Positions 19,499 through 30,486 of a DNA stretch of 64,000 nucleotides are shown one piece after another. Source of the stretch: Pseudomonas sp. (lineage in GTDB: Bacteria; Pseudomonadota; Gammaproteobacteria; Pseudomonadales; Pseudomonadaceae); the NCBI RefSeq assembly GCF_030690725.1, contig NZ_JAUYGD010000053.1:62001-126000 (forward strand), read 5' to 3'. The notes below the pieces were generated by a model that saw only the letters and a list, made by a program, of their open reading frames with translations, was not told the origin of the DNA and searched no databases. The translations under genes were made by a program, and so were the position numbers. The stretch's first letter is position 1, and each line of letters opens with the position of its first letter.

Positions 19499-19984
19499 AT
19501 GCGTTGGGAAGAACTTGAGCAGCAACCCTGCTCCCTGGCTCGCACGTTATCGGTGGTGGGTGACCGCTGGACGCTGCTGGTGCTGCGCGAGAGCTTTCTC
19601 GGTATTCGTCGTTTCGACGAGTTCGAGAAACGCCTGGGGATTACCCGCCACGTGCTGGCCGAGCGGCTGAAAAAGCTGGTGGACGCTGGGGTGCTGGACA
19701 AGGTGGCCTATCAGCAGCGGCCGTTGCGTGAGGAATACTGCCTGAGCGCCAAGGGCCGCGATCTGTATCCGGCCATCATGGCCCTGGTGCATTGGGGCGA
19801 CCGCCATATGAGCGGCGCCGAGGGTGCGCCGATTCGGCATATACACCGCACCTGTGGGCAGCCGATGCATGGCGTGCTGGTGTGTTCGGATTGTGGAGAG
19901 CCGCTTGAACCTAGGGATGTTCAGCTGGAAGAAGCGCCTGCGCTCAAGGGGCAGCTATTACCTGTGCATTGGCATGCACAATAG
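19499..19984 (+). CDS. HxlR family transcriptional regulator
   Basis: CSLARTLSVVGDRWTLLVLRESFLGIRRFDEFEKRLGITRHVLAERLKKLVDAGVL. Confidence 0.92.
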   Translation: MRWEELEQQPCSLARTLSVVGDRWTLLVLRESFLGIRRFDEFEKRLGITRHVLAERLKKLVDAGVLDKVAYQQRPLREEYCLSAKGRDLYPAIMALVHWGDRHMSGAEGAPIRHIHRTCGQPMHGVLVCSDCGEPLEPRDVQLEEAPALKGQLLPVHWHAQ

Positions 19985-19998
19985 ACTGGAGAGAAACC

Positions 19999-20066
19999 GT
20001 AGGAGCACGCCATGCGTGCGAGCGATTTCCCAGATACCGCCACTCGCGGGCATGGCCCGCTCCTAC
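19999..20066. repeat. GTAGGAGC...GCTCCTAC REP-like inverted repeat
   Basis: gtaggagcacgcc ... ggcatggcccgctcctac. Confidence 0.65.
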
Positions 20067-20082
20067 ATAGTCAGGTGTTCGT

Positions 20083-20790
20083 TTAGAAAAGTCGCGCCAA
20101 CAAGGCAGTAACCGCGGTTTCCACCCGCAGAATCCGCGCGCCCAGTTGCACCGGTTGCAGGCCTGCTTCGGCAAGCTTTTCCACTTCGTAGGCAATCCAG
20201 CCACCTTCCGGACCGATGGCCAGCGTCACGGCCTGTTCGACTGCCCGTGGGCAGGCCGGGAAGTCACCGGGGTGGCCGACCAGACCCAGGGTATCGGCTG
20301 CGATGCCTGGTAGTTGGTCTTCGACAAAGGGCTTAAAGCGCTTTTCGATAATCACTTCCGGCAGCACGGTATCGCGGGCTTGCTCCAGGCCAAGGATCAG
20401 TTGCTCGCGAATGGCTGCGGGTTCCAGAAAAGGCGTCTGCCAGAAGCTTTTTTCCACCCGGTAGCTGTTCAGCAGAATCAGCCGAGGCACGCCCATGCTG
20501 CTGACGGTTTGCAGCACGCGGCGCAGCATCTTCGGTCGGGGCAGGGCCAGCAGCAGGGTCAGTGGCAGTTTTTCCGGCGGTAGTTGGTCGAGCTGGATCG
20601 ACAGCTCGGCATGCTCGGCATCCAGACGCAGCAACTGACCGCTGCCCATCAGGCCATTCAGGCGGCCAACACGCAGGCTGTCGCCGGCTTCGGCGCGATG
20701 AACCTCATGCAGGTGCTTGAGGCGGCGGCCGCTAAGCAGCACGCGGTCGGCGGCGATAAAGTCGCCGTCTTCCAGTAGCAGCAGGTTCAC
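20083..20790 (-). CDS. rsmE: 16S rRNA (uracil1498-N3)-methyltransferase
   Basis: [45 protein letters not shown]. Confidence 0.93.
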   Translation of the reverse strand: MNLLLLEDGDFIAADRVLLSGRRLKHLHEVHRAEAGDSLRVGRLNGLMGSGQLLRLDAEHAELSIQLDQLPPEKLPLTLLLALPRPKMLRRVLQTVSSMGVPRLILLNSYRVEKSFWQTPFLEPAAIREQLILGLEQARDTVLPEVIIEKRFKPFVEDQLPGIAADTLGLVGHPGDFPACPRAVEQAVTLAIGPEGGWIAYEVEKLAEAGLQPVQLGARILRVETAVTALLARLF

Positions 20791-21590
20791 GGTTGCGCGG
20801 CGGGCGGCTGGTCGTTGGAGGGGCTGTCGCTTTCGGCTTCAGCCGCCGCGTCCTGTTCGGCGCGGCGTTTGACCAGGCTGCCGCAGAGCAGGCCAGCTTC
20901 GAACAGCAGCCACATGGGCACGGCCAGCAGGGTTTGCGAGAACACGTCCGGTGGAGTCAGCACCATGCCGACGACAAAGCAGCCGACTACCACATAGGGC
21001 CGGCTTTTACGCAGGGTGGCAACGTCGACAACGCCGATCCAGATCAGCAGAAAGGTGGCAATCGGGATCTCGAACGCCACGCCGAAGGCGAAGAACAGGG
21101 TGAGGACGAAATCCAGGTATTGACCGATATCGGTCATCATCGCCACGCCTTCCGGGGTCACGCTGGCGAAGAAGCCGAACATGATCGGGAACACCACGAA
21201 GTAGGCGAAGGCCATGCCGGCGTAGAACAGCAGGATGCTGGAGATCAGCAGCGGTATGGCAATGCGCTTCTCGTGCTTGTACAGCCCGGGCGCGATAAAG
21301 CCCCAGATCTGATGCAGGATGATCGGTATCGCCAAAAACAGCGCAACCATCAGCGTCAGCTTGAACGGCGTGAGGAACGGCGAGGCCACCCCGGTGGCGA
21401 TCATCGTCGCGCCTTCGGGCAGGTAGGCACGCAACGGCGCGGCGACCAGCGCGTAGATGTCCTGGGAGAAATAGAACAGTCCGGCGAACAGCAGCAGGAC
21501 GGCGCCGACAATACGCAGCAGGCGCGTGCGCAGTTCGGTCAGGTGGGAGACCAGGGGCATTTCCTGATCGCTGTCCGGTCGTTGGCTCAT
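20787..21590 (-). CDS. tatC: Sec-independent protein translocase TatC
   Basis: [39 protein letters not shown]; in tatABC order. Confidence 0.97.
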   Translation of the reverse strand: MSQRPDSDQEMPLVSHLTELRTRLLRIVGAVLLLFAGLFYFSQDIYALVAAPLRAYLPEGATMIATGVASPFLTPFKLTLMVALFLAIPIILHQIWGFIAPGLYKHEKRIAIPLLISSILLFYAGMAFAYFVVFPIMFGFFASVTPEGVAMMTDIGQYLDFVLTLFFAFGVAFEIPIATFLLIWIGVVDVATLRKSRPYVVVGCFVVGMVLTPPDVFSQTLLAVPMWLLFEAGLLCGSLVKRRAEQDAAAEAESDSPSNDQPPAAQP

Positions 21591-21940
21591 GGCTGCGGGC
21601 TTTTATCCTGGCGGGTGCTATCAGTCGCGGCGGCCGACTCTGCTGCTGGGGGCGTGGCAGGGCTCGGTTCCGTGATGCTGCTGAGCGGCGCGTTGAGGCT
21701 TTGCTTCATCGCGTTCATTTCCCGCTCCAGCTCAAGGATCTGCTCGTTATGCAGTTGGCGGCGGATTTCATCCGCGCCGATCTCGCGCTCGACTTCAGCC
21801 TTGATCGCACTGAAGCTGCGTTTGATCCGGCCGATCCACAAACCGGCCGTGCGCACTGCGCCGGGCAGGCGATCAGGCCCCAGCACCACCAGGGCGACCA
21901 CCGCGATCAGCAGCAGCTCGGTAAAGCCGATATCGAACAT
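21587..21940 (-). CDS. tatB: Sec-independent protein translocase TatB
   Basis: [35 protein letters not shown]. Confidence 0.96.
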   Translation of the reverse strand: MFDIGFTELLLIAVVALVVLGPDRLPGAVRTAGLWIGRIKRSFSAIKAEVEREIGADEIRRQLHNEQILELEREMNAMKQSLNAPLSSITEPSPATPPAAESAAATDSTRQDKSPQP

Positions 21941-21943
21941 GGC

Positions 21944-22174
21944 TTAGTCTTTTTTCGCCGGCTCTTCGACCTTGCGCGCCTGAGCGTCAATGGTCTGGCC
22001 TTTGGGTTCTTCCACGGCAGGTTTGTCTTCTTCGTTGCCCATGGACTTCTTGAAGCCCTTGATCGCATCGCCCAGATCCGAGCCGAGGCCCTTGAGGCGC
22101 TTGGTGCCGAACAGCATGACCACGATCAGCAGGACGATCAGGAGTTGCCAGATGCTAATGCCACCGAATCCCAT
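21944..22174 (-). CDS. tatA: Sec-independent protein translocase TatA
   Basis: [45 protein letters not shown]. Confidence 0.97.
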   Translation of the reverse strand: MGFGGISIWQLLIVLLIVVMLFGTKRLKGLGSDLGDAIKGFKKSMGNEEDKPAVEEPKGQTIDAQARKVEEPAKKD

Positions 22175-22202
22175 AACGCGTACTCCGTAATTTAAGGGTT
22201 AA

Positions 22203-22550
22203 TCAGTCTTGTGCGCGCGCAGCTTTTTCCGCGTGCCCGGACAAGCCGAAACGCCGGTCCAGTTCGTCCAGTACGGCTTGGGGATGCTGGCCGAGTGCGG
22301 CGAGCATGACCAGGCTGTGGAACCACAGGTCGGCGGTTTCATAAATCACATCGCTGCAGTCACCGCTGACGGCAGCATCCTTGGCGGCGAGGATGGTTTC
22401 CACCGATTCCTCACCGACCTTTTCCAGAATCTTGTTCAGGCCCTTGTGGTACAGGCTGGCGACATAGGAACTGTCGGCGGCCGCGCCTTTGCGCGACTCC
22501 AGCACTTCGGCCAGGCGGCTCAGGGTGTCGGTCATGTCCGCGCTACTCAT
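22203..22550 (-). CDS. hisE: Phosphoribosyl-ATP diphosphatase
   Basis: [34 protein letters not shown] at 22550. Confidence 0.93.
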   Translation of the reverse strand: MSSADMTDTLSRLAEVLESRKGAAADSSYVASLYHKGLNKILEKVGEESVETILAAKDAAVSGDCSDVIYETADLWFHSLVMLAALGQHPQAVLDELDRRFGLSGHAEKAARAQD

Positions 22551-22944
22551 GACTGCCTCCTGCGGCATAGATGGCATGCGGGTCTTTGAGTACCGCATCG
22601 ACGGTTTTCCACTCGGCATTCTCATAGACGCGATAGAAGCAGCTCTCGCGACCGGTATGGCAGGCGATGCCGCCCAGTTGCTCGACCATCAGGATGATCA
22701 CGTCGGCGTCGCAATCCAGGCGCAGCTCGTGGAGCTTCTGCACATGGCCGGATTCTTCACCCTTGCGCCACAGCTTGCCACGCGAGCGCGACCAGTAGAT
22801 GGCACGCTGCTCGGCGGCGGTCAGGGTCAGGGCCTCACGGTTCATCCAGGCCATCATCAGCACGCGGCCGGTTTTGTGGTCCTGGGCGATGGCCGGCACC
22901 AGGCCGTCCGCGTTCCAGTTGATTTCGTCGAGCCAGTCAGTCAT
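22543..22944 (-). CDS. hisI: Phosphoribosyl-AMP cyclohydrolase
   Basis: [47 protein letters not shown]. Confidence 0.95.
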   Translation of the reverse strand: MTDWLDEINWNADGLVPAIAQDHKTGRVLMMAWMNREALTLTAAEQRAIYWSRSRGKLWRKGEESGHVQKLHELRLDCDADVIILMVEQLGGIACHTGRESCFYRVYENAEWKTVDAVLKDPHAIYAAGGSHE

Positions 22945-23011
22945 TGCGCTATCCGCCCATCTCGGGCTGTTTGATTCAGAAAGCTAGTGTGCCAGTGCGC
23001 ACCCGGTGTGG

Positions 23012-24601
23012 CTATCGGCGCAGCACCAGATAGAGGCCGCCGGCGAGCATCAGCCAGCTCGGCCAGGCGATCAGGCTTAATGCCAGGCCTTGTGTAGCCG
23101 CGCCAGCGATCAGCGCTGCGCCGAGCAGGCGGGCCGGCCATTGGCGGCTCGGTGCAGGCTGTTCCTGACGGCTGGTCGGTTGCTGGTTTAGGCGCTCCAG
23201 GGTTTCGCGGGCGATCTGCGACAGGTGCGGCACCTGCTCGGCCTGCAGTTGCAGGTTGCGCAGCAGGTGCAGCGGGCTGATGCGCTCGCGCATCCAGCGT
23301 TCGAGAAACGGCTGGGCGGTGCTCCACAGGTCCAGATCCGGGTACAGCTGACGCCCGAGGCCTTCGATATTCAGCAGGGTCTTCTGCAGCAGCACCAGTT
23401 GCGGTTGCACTTCCATATTGAAGCGTCGCGCGGTCTGGAACAGGCGCAGCAGCACCTGGCCGAAGGAGATGTCCTTCAGTGGTTTTTCGAAGATCGGCTC
23501 GCACACGGTGCGGATTGCCGCCTCGAAATCATTGATCTTGGTTTCCGCCGGCACCCAGCCCGAGTCGATATGCAGCTGCGCCACGCGGCGGTAATCGCGC
23601 TTGAAGAAGGCGATCAGGTTGCGCGCCAGGTAGTCCTGATCTTCGGCGGTGAGGCTGCCGATGATGCCGCAGTCGATGGCAATGTACTGCGGATTCCACG
23701 GTGTGCGGGTGCTGACGAAGATATTGCCGGGGTGCATGTCTGCGTGGAAGAAGCTGTCGCGGAACACCTGGGTGAAGAAAATCTCCACGCCGCGCTCGGC
23801 CAGCAGTTTCATGTCGGTGCGCTGGTCGGCCAGGGTGTCCAGGTCGGTGACCTGAATGCCGTAGATACGCTCCATCACCAGCACTTTCGGCCGGCAATAG
23901 TCCCAGTACACCTGCGGCACATAGAGCAGCGGCGAGCCTTCAAAGTTACGCCGCAGCTGGCTGGCGTTGGCCGCTTCGCGCAGCAGGTCGAGCTCGTCGT
24001 AAATGGTCTTTTCGTAATCGCTGACCACTTCCACCGGGCGTAGCCGGCGCGCGTCTGCGGAGGCGCGCTCGGCCACTTTGGCGAGCAGGAACAACCAGGC
24101 GATGTCCTGCTCAATCACCGGTTTCAGGCCGGGGCGGATGACCTTGACCACCACCTCTTCGCCGCTTTTCAGCTGCGCGGCATGTACCTGGGCGACGGAG
24201 GCCGAGGCCAGCGGCTGCGTATCAAAGCGGGCAAACACTTCACCGACCTTGGCACCCAGCTGGGACTCGATCAGCGCCAGCGCCTTGGCCGGATCGAAGG
24301 GCGGTACCTGATCCTGCAGCTTGGCCAGCTCATCGGCGATATCGGTTGGCAGCAGGTCGCGGCGGGTGGAAAGCAGCTGGCCGAACTTGATAAAGATCGG
24401 CCCCAGTTCCTCCAGCGCCAAACGCAAGCGTGCACCGCGCGACAGCAACAAGTCGCGGCGTGGCAGCCAGCGCCAGGGCAATACATAACGCAGCGCGCGT
24501 GCCCAGAAGGGCAGCGGCAGGGCGAATAACAGGTCGTCCAGCTGGTAGCGAATGACTACGCGCTGGATACGCAACAGACGACGAACGGCAAGCAGCTTCA
24601 T
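23012..24601 (-). CDS. ubiB: Ubiquinone biosynthesis kinase-like protein UbiB
   Basis: [39 protein letters not shown]-terminal TM. Confidence 0.95.
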   Translation of the reverse strand: MKLLAVRRLLRIQRVVIRYQLDDLLFALPLPFWARALRYVLPWRWLPRRDLLLSRGARLRLALEELGPIFIKFGQLLSTRRDLLPTDIADELAKLQDQVPPFDPAKALALIESQLGAKVGEVFARFDTQPLASASVAQVHAAQLKSGEEVVVKVIRPGLKPVIEQDIAWLFLLAKVAERASADARRLRPVEVVSDYEKTIYDELDLLREAANASQLRRNFEGSPLLYVPQVYWDYCRPKVLVMERIYGIQVTDLDTLADQRTDMKLLAERGVEIFFTQVFRDSFFHADMHPGNIFVSTRTPWNPQYIAIDCGIIGSLTAEDQDYLARNLIAFFKRDYRRVAQLHIDSGWVPAETKINDFEAAIRTVCEPIFEKPLKDISFGQVLLRLFQTARRFNMEVQPQLVLLQKTLLNIEGLGRQLYPDLDLWSTAQPFLERWMRERISPLHLLRNLQLQAEQVPHLSQIARETLERLNQQPTSRQEQPAPSRQWPARLLGAALIAGAATQGLALSLIAWPSWLMLAGGLYLVLRR

Positions 24602-25215
24602 GCGATGGGCTTATGGCGTTGGGCGAGGCGCTCGATGCGCGCGTCGAGTCGGTCGAGGGATAGCTTGAGGTGGTCCAGTTCGGCGAAGCGCGCATCGGCT
24701 TCGCGCTGGCCGACCAGGCTGCGGGATTCTTCACTGAGGTAATCGGCCAGGTTCAGGCGCAGGCTGTCGAGCGCCTGGCTGCTCCAGTTCACTCGGCTGC
24801 GCAGATGGCCACCGAGCAGCTGGCTGCCGACCGGGCCGAGCCAGCGCGACAGTTCGTATTCCCAGTCCAGCTCGAGATCCTGAAGGATTCCGGCCAGTTC
24901 CAGCAGGGCGGCGCTATCGCCATCCAGGCTGACGTCCGGGCTGTGCAGGATGCTGGTCTTGTCGCGGCTCAAGGCCAGACGCACCAGACTGGCGGCGGGG
25001 GCGCGCAGGTGGCAATCCGCTTCACCCGCCCACTGCGCGGCCAGTTGCAGACCGCTGGCGCTGGGCAGGATAAACAGCTGCAGATTCGGTGCGGCGCACT
25101 CCACGGCAATCACCCGGCCACTCAAGCGCGCCAGGCGCGGCAGCGCGGTGCTGTCCATGGCCAATACGCGATTGAGGCCGAGTTCGACGCCGGCCAGCAG
25201 CCCGGTCAGCAGCAT
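24598..25215 (-). CDS. ubiJ: Ubiquinone biosynthesis accessory factor UbiJ (SCP2)
   Basis: Between ubiE and ubiB; SCP2-like N-terminus, C-terminal coiled coil. Confidence 0.88.
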   Translation of the reverse strand: MLLTGLLAGVELGLNRVLAMDSTALPRLARLSGRVIAVECAAPNLQLFILPSASGLQLAAQWAGEADCHLRAPAASLVRLALSRDKTSILHSPDVSLDGDSAALLELAGILQDLELDWEYELSRWLGPVGSQLLGGHLRSRVNWSSQALDSLRLNLADYLSEESRSLVGQREADARFAELDHLKLSLDRLDARIERLAQRHKPIA

Positions 25216-25985
25216 CAGGGCTTGATGCCGCGGTGCAGGGCGACGATGCCGCCGGTCATATTGTGGAAGGTCACGCGCTCGAAGCCGGCTTCAACCATCA
25301 TAGCCTTGAGGGTGTCCTGATCCGGGTGCATGCGGATCGACTCGGCCAAGTAGCGGTAGCTTTCGGCGTCGTTGGTGATCAGCTTGCCGGCCAGCGGCAT
25401 GAACTTGAACGAGTAGGCGTCGTAGAACTTCGACAGCAGCGGGCTGGACGGTTTGGAGAATTCCAGGATCAGCAGGCGACCGCCCGGTTTGAGCACGCGC
25501 AGCATCGAACGGATGGCGTCCTCTTTATGCGTCACGTTGCGCAGGCCGAAGGCGATGGTCACCACGTCGAAGTGGTTGTCCGGGAACGGCAGTTTCTCCG
25601 CATCGGCCTGGACGAAGCTGACGTTGCCGGCCACGCCCTTGTCGAGCAGGCGATCACGGCCGACACGCAGCATCGATTCGTTGATATCAGCCAGCACCAC
25701 TTCGCCAGTCGGACCGACCAGGCTGGAGAACTTACGGGTCAGATCGCCGGTGCCGCCGGCGATATCCAGCACCCGGTTGCCACTGCGCACGCCCGACAGT
25801 TCGATGGTGAAACGCTTCCACAGGCGGTGCATACCGCCCGACAGCACATCGTTCATCAGGTCGTACTTGGCCGCCACCGAGTGGAAGACTTCGGCGACTT
25901 TTTCCGCCTTCTGGCTTTCCGGCACGCTCTGGAAACCAAAGTGCGTGGTGGGTTCGCTGTCGCTGCTCTTGCGCGGATCGTTCAT
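25215..25985 (-). CDS. ubiE: Ubiquinone/menaquinone C-methyltransferase UbiE
   Basis: [41 protein letters not shown]. Confidence 0.97.
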   Translation of the reverse strand: MNDPRKSSDSEPTTHFGFQSVPESQKAEKVAEVFHSVAAKYDLMNDVLSGGMHRLWKRFTIELSGVRSGNRVLDIAGGTGDLTRKFSSLVGPTGEVVLADINESMLRVGRDRLLDKGVAGNVSFVQADAEKLPFPDNHFDVVTIAFGLRNVTHKEDAIRSMLRVLKPGGRLLILEFSKPSSPLLSKFYDAYSFKFMPLAGKLITNDAESYRYLAESIRMHPDQDTLKAMMVEAGFERVTFHNMTGGIVALHRGIKP

Positions 25986-26159
25986 CTTGCCCTTTCCTAA
26001 AACACAGAGGCTGCATCTAAAGTGGCGGCCATTCTAAACCTAAAAGCCGCCCTAGGCTTCAAGCCGCGCGCGCAAGTAAAAGCCTGAAGGCTTTGCACCC
26101 GCGCAGCTTGCTATAGTCTCGCGACCTAAGGTCGCAGTTAACTGGCGAGGAGAAATGCC

Positions 26160-26438
26160 ATGGCCAAGATCACCGTCGAACGTCCCCACTCCCTGGGGCG
26201 CGAAGTCGCCCGGGAAAAAGCCGAGCAACTGGCCGAGCGCCTGGCCCGCGAATACGACGTGCGCTACCGCTGGAATGGCGACAACCTGGAGTTCAAGCGC
26301 AGCGGCGCGGATGGCCGTATTGAAGTGCATGAGCACAGCGTGCGTGTGCAGCTCAGCCTGGGGCTGTTGTTGTCGGCAATGAGCAGCAGCATCAAGCGCG
26401 AAATTGAAGAAGTGCTGGATAAGAATCTGCAGGCGTGA
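26160..26438 (+). CDS. Polyhydroxyalkanoic acid system family protein
   Basis: 92 aa; MAKITVERPHSLGREVAREKAEQLAERLAREYDV; immediately upstream of phasins. Confidence 0.85.
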   Translation: MAKITVERPHSLGREVAREKAEQLAERLAREYDVRYRWNGDNLEFKRSGADGRIEVHEHSVRVQLSLGLLLSAMSSSIKREIEEVLDKNLQA

Positions 26439-26588
26439 GGTTTTTATGGCCGTTGCTGGGCATTCTTAAAGATGGCTTTCTGTAATTTTTTACAGGCTTA
26501 GTATGCGGTTTCTAATTTTCATCGATACCGTGCTCCTAAGCCTGCATTCCGTGGGCGTTTCCTCGAAACACTTAGAGTGAGGTGCACC

Positions 26589-27029
26589 ATGTCGAAAGTT
26601 GCCGTTAAAAAGAAAGCCGTCGTTGAAGAAGCCAGCAGCGTGCTGAGCGACGCAAAAGTGTACGCCCGCAAGATTTACTTGGCTGGCCTGGGCGCTTACG
26701 CCAAAGCGGGCCAGGAAGGTGCCGAGTACTTCAAAGAACTCGTGAAGAGCGGCGAAGGCGTTGAAAAACAAGGCAAAAAACTGGTCAACGAACAAGTTGA
26801 AGCAGCCAACAGCCAGATCGACAGCGTTAAAAGCACTGTCACCAGCAACGTCAGCAGCGTCAAAGGCAAGTTTGAAGTGCAGCTCGACAAAATCGAGAAA
26901 GCCTTCGACAACCGCGTTGCCAGCGCCCTGAACCGCATTGGTATCCCGTCCAAGCAGGATGTTGAAGCACTCTCTGCTAAGCTGGATGAGCTGAGCGCGT
27001 TGCTCGAGCACGTCGCGCGTACCAAGTAA
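26589..27029 (+). CDS. phaI: Phasin PhaI
   Basis: VYARKIYLAGLGAYAKAGQEGAEYFKELVKSGE phasin domain; paired with phaF. Confidence 0.88.
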   Translation: MSKVAVKKKAVVEEASSVLSDAKVYARKIYLAGLGAYAKAGQEGAEYFKELVKSGEGVEKQGKKLVNEQVEAANSQIDSVKSTVTSNVSSVKGKFEVQLDKIEKAFDNRVASALNRIGIPSKQDVEALSAKLDELSALLEHVARTK

Positions 27030-27039
27030 GGAGAGCAGG

Positions 27040-27834
27040 ATGGCTGTCAAAAAGAAAACCGAAAAGCAAACCACTTCCTGGATCGGCGAAGTAGAAAAAT
27101 ACTCGCGTCAAATCTGGCTGGCTGGTTTGGGTGCCTACTCCAAGGTCAGCAAGGACGGCAACAAGCTGTTCGACACGCTGGTCAAGGATGGCGAAAAAGC
27201 TGAGAAGCAAGCCAAGACCGAAGTCGACAAGCAAGTTGGCGCAGTGAAGTCCACTGTGGGTTCGAAAGTGGACACTGCCAAGTCGAAAGTCGATGAAGTC
27301 AAAGACAAGGCTATTGGCAAGTGGGGCGAGCTGGAAGAAGCCTTCGACAAGCGTCTGAACAATGCCATTTCGCGTCTCGGTGTACCGAGCCGCAATGAAG
27401 TGAAAGCGCTCAACGCCAAAGTGGAAAGCCTGACCAAGCAGATCGAGCAACTGACCGGTGTTTCGGTTAAGTCGGTCAAGCCTGCCGTCAAGAAGGTTGC
27501 TGCCAAGCCTGCCGCTAAACCCGCTGCCAAGCCGGTTGCCAAAGCTGCAGCTAAGCCAGCGGCCAAACCTGCCGCTAAACCGGTAGCCAAGGCTGCTGCC
27601 AAGCCAGCTGCTAAACCTGCTGCCAAGCCGGTTGCCAAAGCAGCAGCTAAACCAGCTGCCAAACCAGCTGCCAAACCAGCAGCCAAGCCTGCCGCTAAAC
27701 CGGCAGTCAAAGCTGCCGCCAAGCCGGCACCAGCCAAGCCAGTAGCCGCCAAACCGGCTGCTCCGGCAGCCGCTGCTGCACCTGCTCCGGCCGCTGCACC
27801 TGCTGCACCCGTGACACCTGCCGCCCAGTCGTAA
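27040..27834 (+). CDS. phaF: PHA granule-associated protein PhaF (phasin domain plus histone-like Lys/Ala/Pro tail)
   Basis: SRQIWLAGLGAYSKVSKDGNKLFDTLVKDGE phasin domain, then KPAAKPAAKPVAKAA repeats. Confidence 0.93.
   Translation: MAVKKKTEKQTTSWIGEVEKYSRQIWLAGLGAYSKVSKDGNKLFDTLVKDGEKAEKQAKTEVDKQVGAVKSTVGSKVDTAKSKVDEVKDKAIGKWGELEEAFDKRLNNAISRLGVPSRNEVKALNAKVESLTKQIEQLTGVSVKSVKPAVKKVAAKPAAKPAAKPVAKAAAKPAAKPAAKPVAKAAAKPAAKPAAKPVAKAAAKPAAKPAAKPAAKPAAKPAVKAAAKPAPAKPVAAKPAAPAAAAAPAPAAAPAAPVTPAAQS
27487..27800 (+). repeat. Degenerate in-frame repeat encoding KPAAKPAAKPVAKAA units
   Basis: Repeated gccaagcctgccgctaaacc-type units within phaF. Confidence 0.85.
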
Positions 27835-27850
27835 GACGCGCAGCAGTCAA

Positions 27851-27883
27851 CGCAAACGCCCGGCCTAGTGCCGGGCGTTTGCG
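27851..27883. terminator. Rho-independent terminator between phaF and phaD (convergent)
   Basis: CGCAAACGCCCGGC-ctagt-GCCGGGCGTTTGCG, perfect 14-bp stem. Confidence 0.85.
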
Positions 27884-27897
27884 TTTAGGTGTACGGG

Positions 27898-28512
27898 TTA
27901 ATCTTCCAGGTAGCGTTGCGCCAGGTGTTCGGCGGCGTAGCGCGACTCTTCGGCCAGGTGCGGGGCCACCAGCATCATCACCTGATAGACCACCAGGCGA
28001 CTCTCGCCTTCGCGACCGATGATGCGCTGGTAGTCGAGGGAGAACAGCAGGGTCAGGGTGATCTGCTCGACCAGTTGGCCCAGCGACTGGGTGTCGCTTT
28101 GCAGTTGGCCATCAAGTTGCAGTTGGGCGAGCAATTCGGCCAGCGCACGTTTGAGGCTATTGAGCCAGTGACGCATGCCACGTTCCAGTTTTGGCAAGCG
28201 GCTGGTCAGGTTGGACAGGTCCTGGAACAGAAAGCGGTAGTGCGCCAGGCGCTCGACGATCAGGTGCAGAAACAGCCAGTAATCCTCCACATCCAGCTGC
28301 ACGTCTTCCGGCGGCGAAAGCAGCGGCGCGAGTTCCGCCTGAAAGCGCTCGAACAGGCCGAGGATCAGCGGCTCTTTGCCGTGGAAGTGGTAGTACAGGT
28401 TGCCCGGGCTGATACCCAGTTCGTTGGCGATTTCCAGGGTGGAAACGTTCGGTTCGCCCTTCTGGTTGAACAGCAGCAGGGCGCATTCAAGGATTCTGTC
28501 GCGGGTTTTCAT
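27898..28512 (-). CDS. phaD: TetR family regulator PhaD
   Basis: MKTRDRILECALLLFNQKGEPNVSTLEIANELGISPGNLYYHFHGKEPL. Confidence 0.92.
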   Translation of the reverse strand: MKTRDRILECALLLFNQKGEPNVSTLEIANELGISPGNLYYHFHGKEPLILGLFERFQAELAPLLSPPEDVQLDVEDYWLFLHLIVERLAHYRFLFQDLSNLTSRLPKLERGMRHWLNSLKRALAELLAQLQLDGQLQSDTQSLGQLVEQITLTLLFSLDYQRIIGREGESRLVVYQVMMLVAPHLAEESRYAAEHLAQRYLED

Positions 28513-28599
28513 CCGGTCTTCTTATTCTGGCCGCGGGAAGGCTGACGATACCTGGCCGCAAGGGTTTGCGGCCAGTCTGATCATGCGTGGCTTGGCGTT

Positions 28600-30282
28600 T
28601 TAGCGCACATGCACATAGGTGCCGGGCGCGGCTTCCATGGCCGGGTAATTCTGGTTGCCCAGGGCCATCAGGGTGTCCTTCTGCTCGCCCGAGCGTTCCT
28701 GCATCCAGTTCAGCCACACTGGCCACCAACTGCCCTGTACGTGCTCGGCATCGTGGTACCAGGCGCGCGGGTCGCCGGTGAGTTTGGGGTTTTCCAGGTA
28801 GTTGGATTTGGGGTTGCCCGGCGGGTTGAGGATGCTCTGGATATGCCCGCTGTTGGACAGGATAAAGCGGCGGTCGCCGCCCAGCAGCAGGGTCGAGCGG
28901 TACACCGCATCCCAGGGGGTGATGTGGTCGTTGATCCCGGCGACGCTGAAGCTGTCCACCGTGACCTTCTGCAGATCGACCGGGGTGCCGCAGACTTCCA
29001 GGCCGCGCGGGTGGGTCAGCGGGTTGTGTTTGAAGAAGTCGATCAGGTCGCCATGCAGGGCGGCCGGCAGGCGGGTGTTGTCGTTGTTCCAGTAGAGAAT
29101 GTCGAAGGCCGGTGGCTGCTTGCCGAGCAGGTAGTTGTTGACCCAGTAATTCCAGATCAGATCATTCGGCCGCATCCAGGCAAACACCCGCGCCATGTCG
29201 CGGCCATCCAGCACGCCCTGTTGATAGGAACGGCGTTTGGCGGCTTCGAGGGTCAGCTCATCGGCAAACAGCATGGCCGGGCTGTCGATCTGGCTGTCCA
29301 GCAGGCTGACCATATAGGTGGCGCTGGCCACTTTGCGCAGCTGGCGTTTGGCCTGCAGATGGCCTTGTAGCGCGGCGATGGTCAGGCCGCCGGCGCAGGC
29401 GCCGAGCAGGTTGACGTCCTTGCTGCCGGTGATTTCCCGGCAGGCATCGATGGCGACTTCCAGCGCTTCCACGTAGCTCGACAGGCCCCACTCGCGGTGC
29501 CGTGGATCGGGGTTGCGCCAGCTGACCACGAAGGTCTGCAGGCCGTTCTTCAGCGCGTACTGGACGAAGCTCTTCTCGCTGGAGAGGTCGAAAATATAGA
29601 ACTTGTTGATCTGTGGCGGCACGATCAGCAGCGGCTTGGCGTACTGCTTTTCGCTCATCGGCTTGTACTGGATCAGCTCCAGCAGCTCGCTGCGAAACAC
29701 CACGGCGCCGCTGGTGGTGGCCAGGTTACGGCCGACCTCGAAGGCATGCTTGCTGACCTGGCTGGGCATACCGTCGTTGTTCACCAGGTCATCGAACAGA
29801 TGGCTTACGCCCTTGAGCAGACTGCTGCCGCCGCTGTTGAACAGCTCCTTGATCACCTGTGGGTTGAGCAGGGTGTTGCTGGGGGCCAGGGCGTCACCGA
29901 GAAGGGTGGCAACAAAGCGCGCGCGGGCGCGGTCATCGGCATCCAGGTTGCTCTCGTCGATCCAGCTGTTCAGCTGTTTCTGGCAGGCCAGGTAGGCTTG
30001 CAGGCTGCGGCTGTAAATCGGGTTGTCACGCCAGGTTGGGTCGGCGAAGCGCGGGTCTTGCGGGTTGACCTTGAACGGCTTGTCGCCCATCAGCACGCGA
30101 CCCAGTTGGCCGCCCAGCGCAGCAACATGCCGGGCACTGTGAATGGGTTGCTTGATCCCCTGCAGGGCCAGGCCACGCAGGGTGGACAGCAGGTCGCGGC
30201 CGCGCAGACCGACTACTGCATTTTGCGCGTTCATCACGCTTTTGTTCGCCGGCAAGGCGCGTTTGCTGGGTTGGTCTCGCAT
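28600..30282 (-). CDS. phaC2: Class II PHA synthase PhaC2
   Basis: Lipase-like box GACAGG; order C1-Z-C2-D; ATG at 30282. Confidence 0.95.
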   Translation of the reverse strand: MRDQPSKRALPANKSVMNAQNAVVGLRGRDLLSTLRGLALQGIKQPIHSARHVAALGGQLGRVLMGDKPFKVNPQDPRFADPTWRDNPIYSRSLQAYLACQKQLNSWIDESNLDADDRARARFVATLLGDALAPSNTLLNPQVIKELFNSGGSSLLKGVSHLFDDLVNNDGMPSQVSKHAFEVGRNLATTSGAVVFRSELLELIQYKPMSEKQYAKPLLIVPPQINKFYIFDLSSEKSFVQYALKNGLQTFVVSWRNPDPRHREWGLSSYVEALEVAIDACREITGSKDVNLLGACAGGLTIAALQGHLQAKRQLRKVASATYMVSLLDSQIDSPAMLFADELTLEAAKRRSYQQGVLDGRDMARVFAWMRPNDLIWNYWVNNYLLGKQPPAFDILYWNNDNTRLPAALHGDLIDFFKHNPLTHPRGLEVCGTPVDLQKVTVDSFSVAGINDHITPWDAVYRSTLLLGGDRRFILSNSGHIQSILNPPGNPKSNYLENPKLTGDPRAWYHDAEHVQGSWWPVWLNWMQERSGEQKDTLMALGNQNYPAMEAAPGTYVHVR

Positions 30283-30486
30283 TGGGCAACACTCCGTCGT
30301 CAAACCGTGAGACTTCAAGGTTGATAGATAAGCAGCAAGGCTTATACCAATGCGCGCGCATGTGCGTTCCAGACTGCCGCGCGCCAAGTCCCAGGTAATA
30401 CAACGTGCCCGAAAGTGGGTCAAGCACTGTGCGTGCAGCACAGCCTCAGTGCGCGCTGTTGAGGCGCTTGCCCAACCAAGGTGCGG

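Noticed and set aside
27135-27752. Minus-strand ORF rich in AAGLAAGLAA repeats
   Set aside because: Reverse complement of the phaF KPAA repeat; not an independent low-complexity protein.
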